Shown one piece after another: positions 4,459-5,740 of a stretch of 5,740 bases of DNA. Below the pieces are notes generated by a model. It saw only the letters and a list, made by a program, of their open reading frames with translations, had not been told where the DNA came from and did no database searches. Source of the stretch: an uncultured Collinsella sp. GTDB lineage: Bacteria > Actinomycetota > Coriobacteriia > Coriobacteriales > Coriobacteriaceae. Position 1 is the stretch's first letter. Each line of letters begins with the position of its first letter. A program made the translations under genes and the position numbers. The stretch spans positions 1-5,740 of the forward strand of contig CAKUGM010000072.1 in assembly GCA_934654625.1 (NCBI GenBank), in the 5' to 3' direction.

Positions 4459-5721
4459 CTACAGGTCCTCTCGCTCGAAGGCCATGCTCATGCAGTGAGG
4501 GCCTCCCCTGCCGCGCGAAAGCTCGGACGAGGGGACCTCGATAAGGTCGAACCCGCTCTTGTACAGCAGGTCGTTCGTGACCGAATTTCGCTGGTAGACA
4601 ATGACCTTGCCGGGACTCACGGCCAGCGTGTTAGCGCCGTCGTTCCACTGCTCGCGAGCAGCCGCCATCAGGTCGCCGCCGCCGCACTCGTAGATTCGAA
4701 CGGAGTCGACGCCGATTGCGTCGGCCAGCACGCTCCCGAGCGGCATCCCCTCAAGGCTCCTCACAACCGTCGAGCACGGCGTCGCCCCGCGTCTCAGCTC
4801 AAAAACCTTGAGCGTCTCGATGATCCCGGGGTGCACCAAGAACGCGTCGACATCGAGCTGGGTAAACACCGTGTCCAGATGCATGCACGAACGCTTGCGC
4901 GGAATCGAAAACGCCAAGATCCGCTCGATGTCCGAAGTCGGGCTCCCCCACAGCAACCTCTTGGCAAGGCTATCGATACCGGTGGCATCGGTCCTTTCGG
5001 AAATGCCGATACCGACTGTATTTGGCCCAAGCACAAGGATGTCACCACCCTCGATGAACCCGCCGGCAGGAGCATCGGGTTCGTGCCACACCGGTGCGCC
5101 CGCATAAACGGGATGATGCCTGAATACGATCTGTCCAAACAACGGCTCACGGCGGCGCGTAACCGACCACATGCCATTGAGCGACACGCCCTGCCCGATG
5201 ATAGAAAACGGGTCCCTCGTAAAATACAGATTGGGGATGGGGTCGATAAGAAGGCCGCCACCCTCTTCGTCTCTCACCGCGACGGCATCGTCAAGCGAGC
5301 GGCATGTCCCGCCCGCGCAGAGCTCGAGCTCGTCTGCCCTCACGCCCTCGATTAGCTTATTAACAAGAACGAGAGGATCTTCGATGCTATCGAGCCCGGC
5401 TTTCACCGCCTCGAGGATCGACGGGGACGAGACGCCAGATTGCGAAAGCCAACTATCCAGAAGCTCTTCCCGGGCAGCCGCGTTCCCCGCGATCGACTCG
5501 GCAACAAGCCGGTCCAGATACAAGACCTCCACACCGTTGTCGCGCAACAGCTCGGCAAATCTATCGTGCTCCTCCTGCGCCGCCGCCAGATACGGGATAT
5601 CGTCGAACAAGAGACGGCCCATGTTGTCCGGTGTGAGATTGAGGAACTCCCTTCCCGGCCGATGGAGCATGACTTTTTTCAACCGGCCGATCTCGGACCG
5701 GATATGCAAGCTATCACCCAT
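4459..5721 (-). CDS. arcA: Arginine deiminase
   Basis: ArcA hydrolyses arginine to citrulline and ammonia, the first step of the arginine deiminase pathway, which yields ATP and raises pH in the cytoplasm of fermenting bacteria. At 420 residues it is slightly longer than the common ~410. The N-terminus has the expected RLKKVMLHRPGRE (13-25) and LLFDDIPYL (37-45). Catalytic residues of the guanidine-modifying fold are all visible: D170 in NLYFTRDPF, E224 and D227 in FIEGGD, H281 and D283 in CMHLD, and the nucleophile C410 in GRGGPHCMSM near the C-terminus. The protein appears complete and intact. The start ATG at 5721 is preceded by AGGGAG (5731-5726) 4 bases upstream, supporting the choice. 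Its promoter and any arcB/arcC/arcD partners would lie beyond the right edge; none is downstream in the window, so arcA is the last gene of its unit. Confidence 0.97.
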   Translation of the reverse strand: MGDSLHIRSEIGRLKKVMLHRPGREFLNLTPDNMGRLLFDDIPYLAAAQEEHDRFAELLRDNGVEVLYLDRLVAESIAGNAAAREELLDSWLSQSGVSSPSILEAVKAGLDSIEDPLVLVNKLIEGVRADELELCAGGTCRSLDDAVAVRDEEGGGLLIDPIPNLYFTRDPFSIIGQGVSLNGMWSVTRRREPLFGQIVFRHHPVYAGAPVWHEPDAPAGGFIEGGDILVLGPNTVGIGISERTDATGIDSLAKRLLWGSPTSDIERILAFSIPRKRSCMHLDTVFTQLDVDAFLVHPGIIETLKVFELRRGATPCSTVVRSLEGMPLGSVLADAIGVDSVRIYECGGGDLMAAAREQWNDGANTLAVSPGKVIVYQRNSVTNDLLYKSGFDLIEVPSSELSRGRGGPHCMSMAFEREDL

Positions 5722-5740
5722 AACTCTCCCTGGTTTATCG

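Noticed and set aside
4420..5355. 311-codon plus-strand frame opposite arcA
   Set aside because: Antisense shadow of arginine deiminase, whose catalytic residues are all present on the minus strand.

Overview
The window looks like ordinary chromosome from a high-GC Gram-positive anaerobe. My best guess is a Coriobacteriia member, most likely Collinsella. That guess rests on the GC-rich codon use of the genes, a QueA with extra segments of the kind I associate with that clade, and the combination of rubrerythrin with arginine deiminase. It is an inference and needs a database search to confirm.

Layout, left to right: (1) the 3' end of ilvC (+), ketol-acid reductoisomerase of branched-chain amino acid synthesis, stopping at 281. 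(2) A strong A/T-flanked hairpin at 315-352, placed to terminate both ilvC and the convergent queA. (3) queA (-), the S-adenosylmethionine:tRNA ribosyltransferase-isomerase of queuosine synthesis, with an unusual start region. (4) An intrinsic terminator (1756-1789), then rbr (-), a rubrerythrin for peroxide defence. (5) About 860 bases (2375-3234) without a recognisable gene. (6) A MetE-like protein (+) of the short, C-terminal-domain-only type. (7) A GC-rich hairpin terminator at 4402-4447. (8) arcA (-), arginine deiminase, complete, with its Shine-Dalgarno at the very right edge.

The genes do not form one pathway. They are separately transcribed units in alternating orientations (ilvC> <queA <rbr metE-like> <arcA), each with its own terminator or promoter signals. 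They cover amino acid synthesis (IlvC, MetE-like), tRNA modification (QueA), oxidative stress (Rbr) and arginine fermentation (ArcA).

The part that deserves attention is the gene-free stretch between rbr and the MetE-like gene. It is more AT-rich than the genes and holds a 182-base element bounded by a perfect 28-base inverted repeat, with a second near-perfect 17-pair hairpin nested at its centre. This resembles a MITE or a large structured RNA. Further right are segments able to form mutually exclusive stems (2892-2966), a palindrome in a candidate promoter (3126-3138), and a perfect 9-pair hairpin touching the Shine-Dalgarno of the MetE-like gene (3199-3223). No known riboswitch, CRISPR array, transposase, tRNA or rRNA was recognised.
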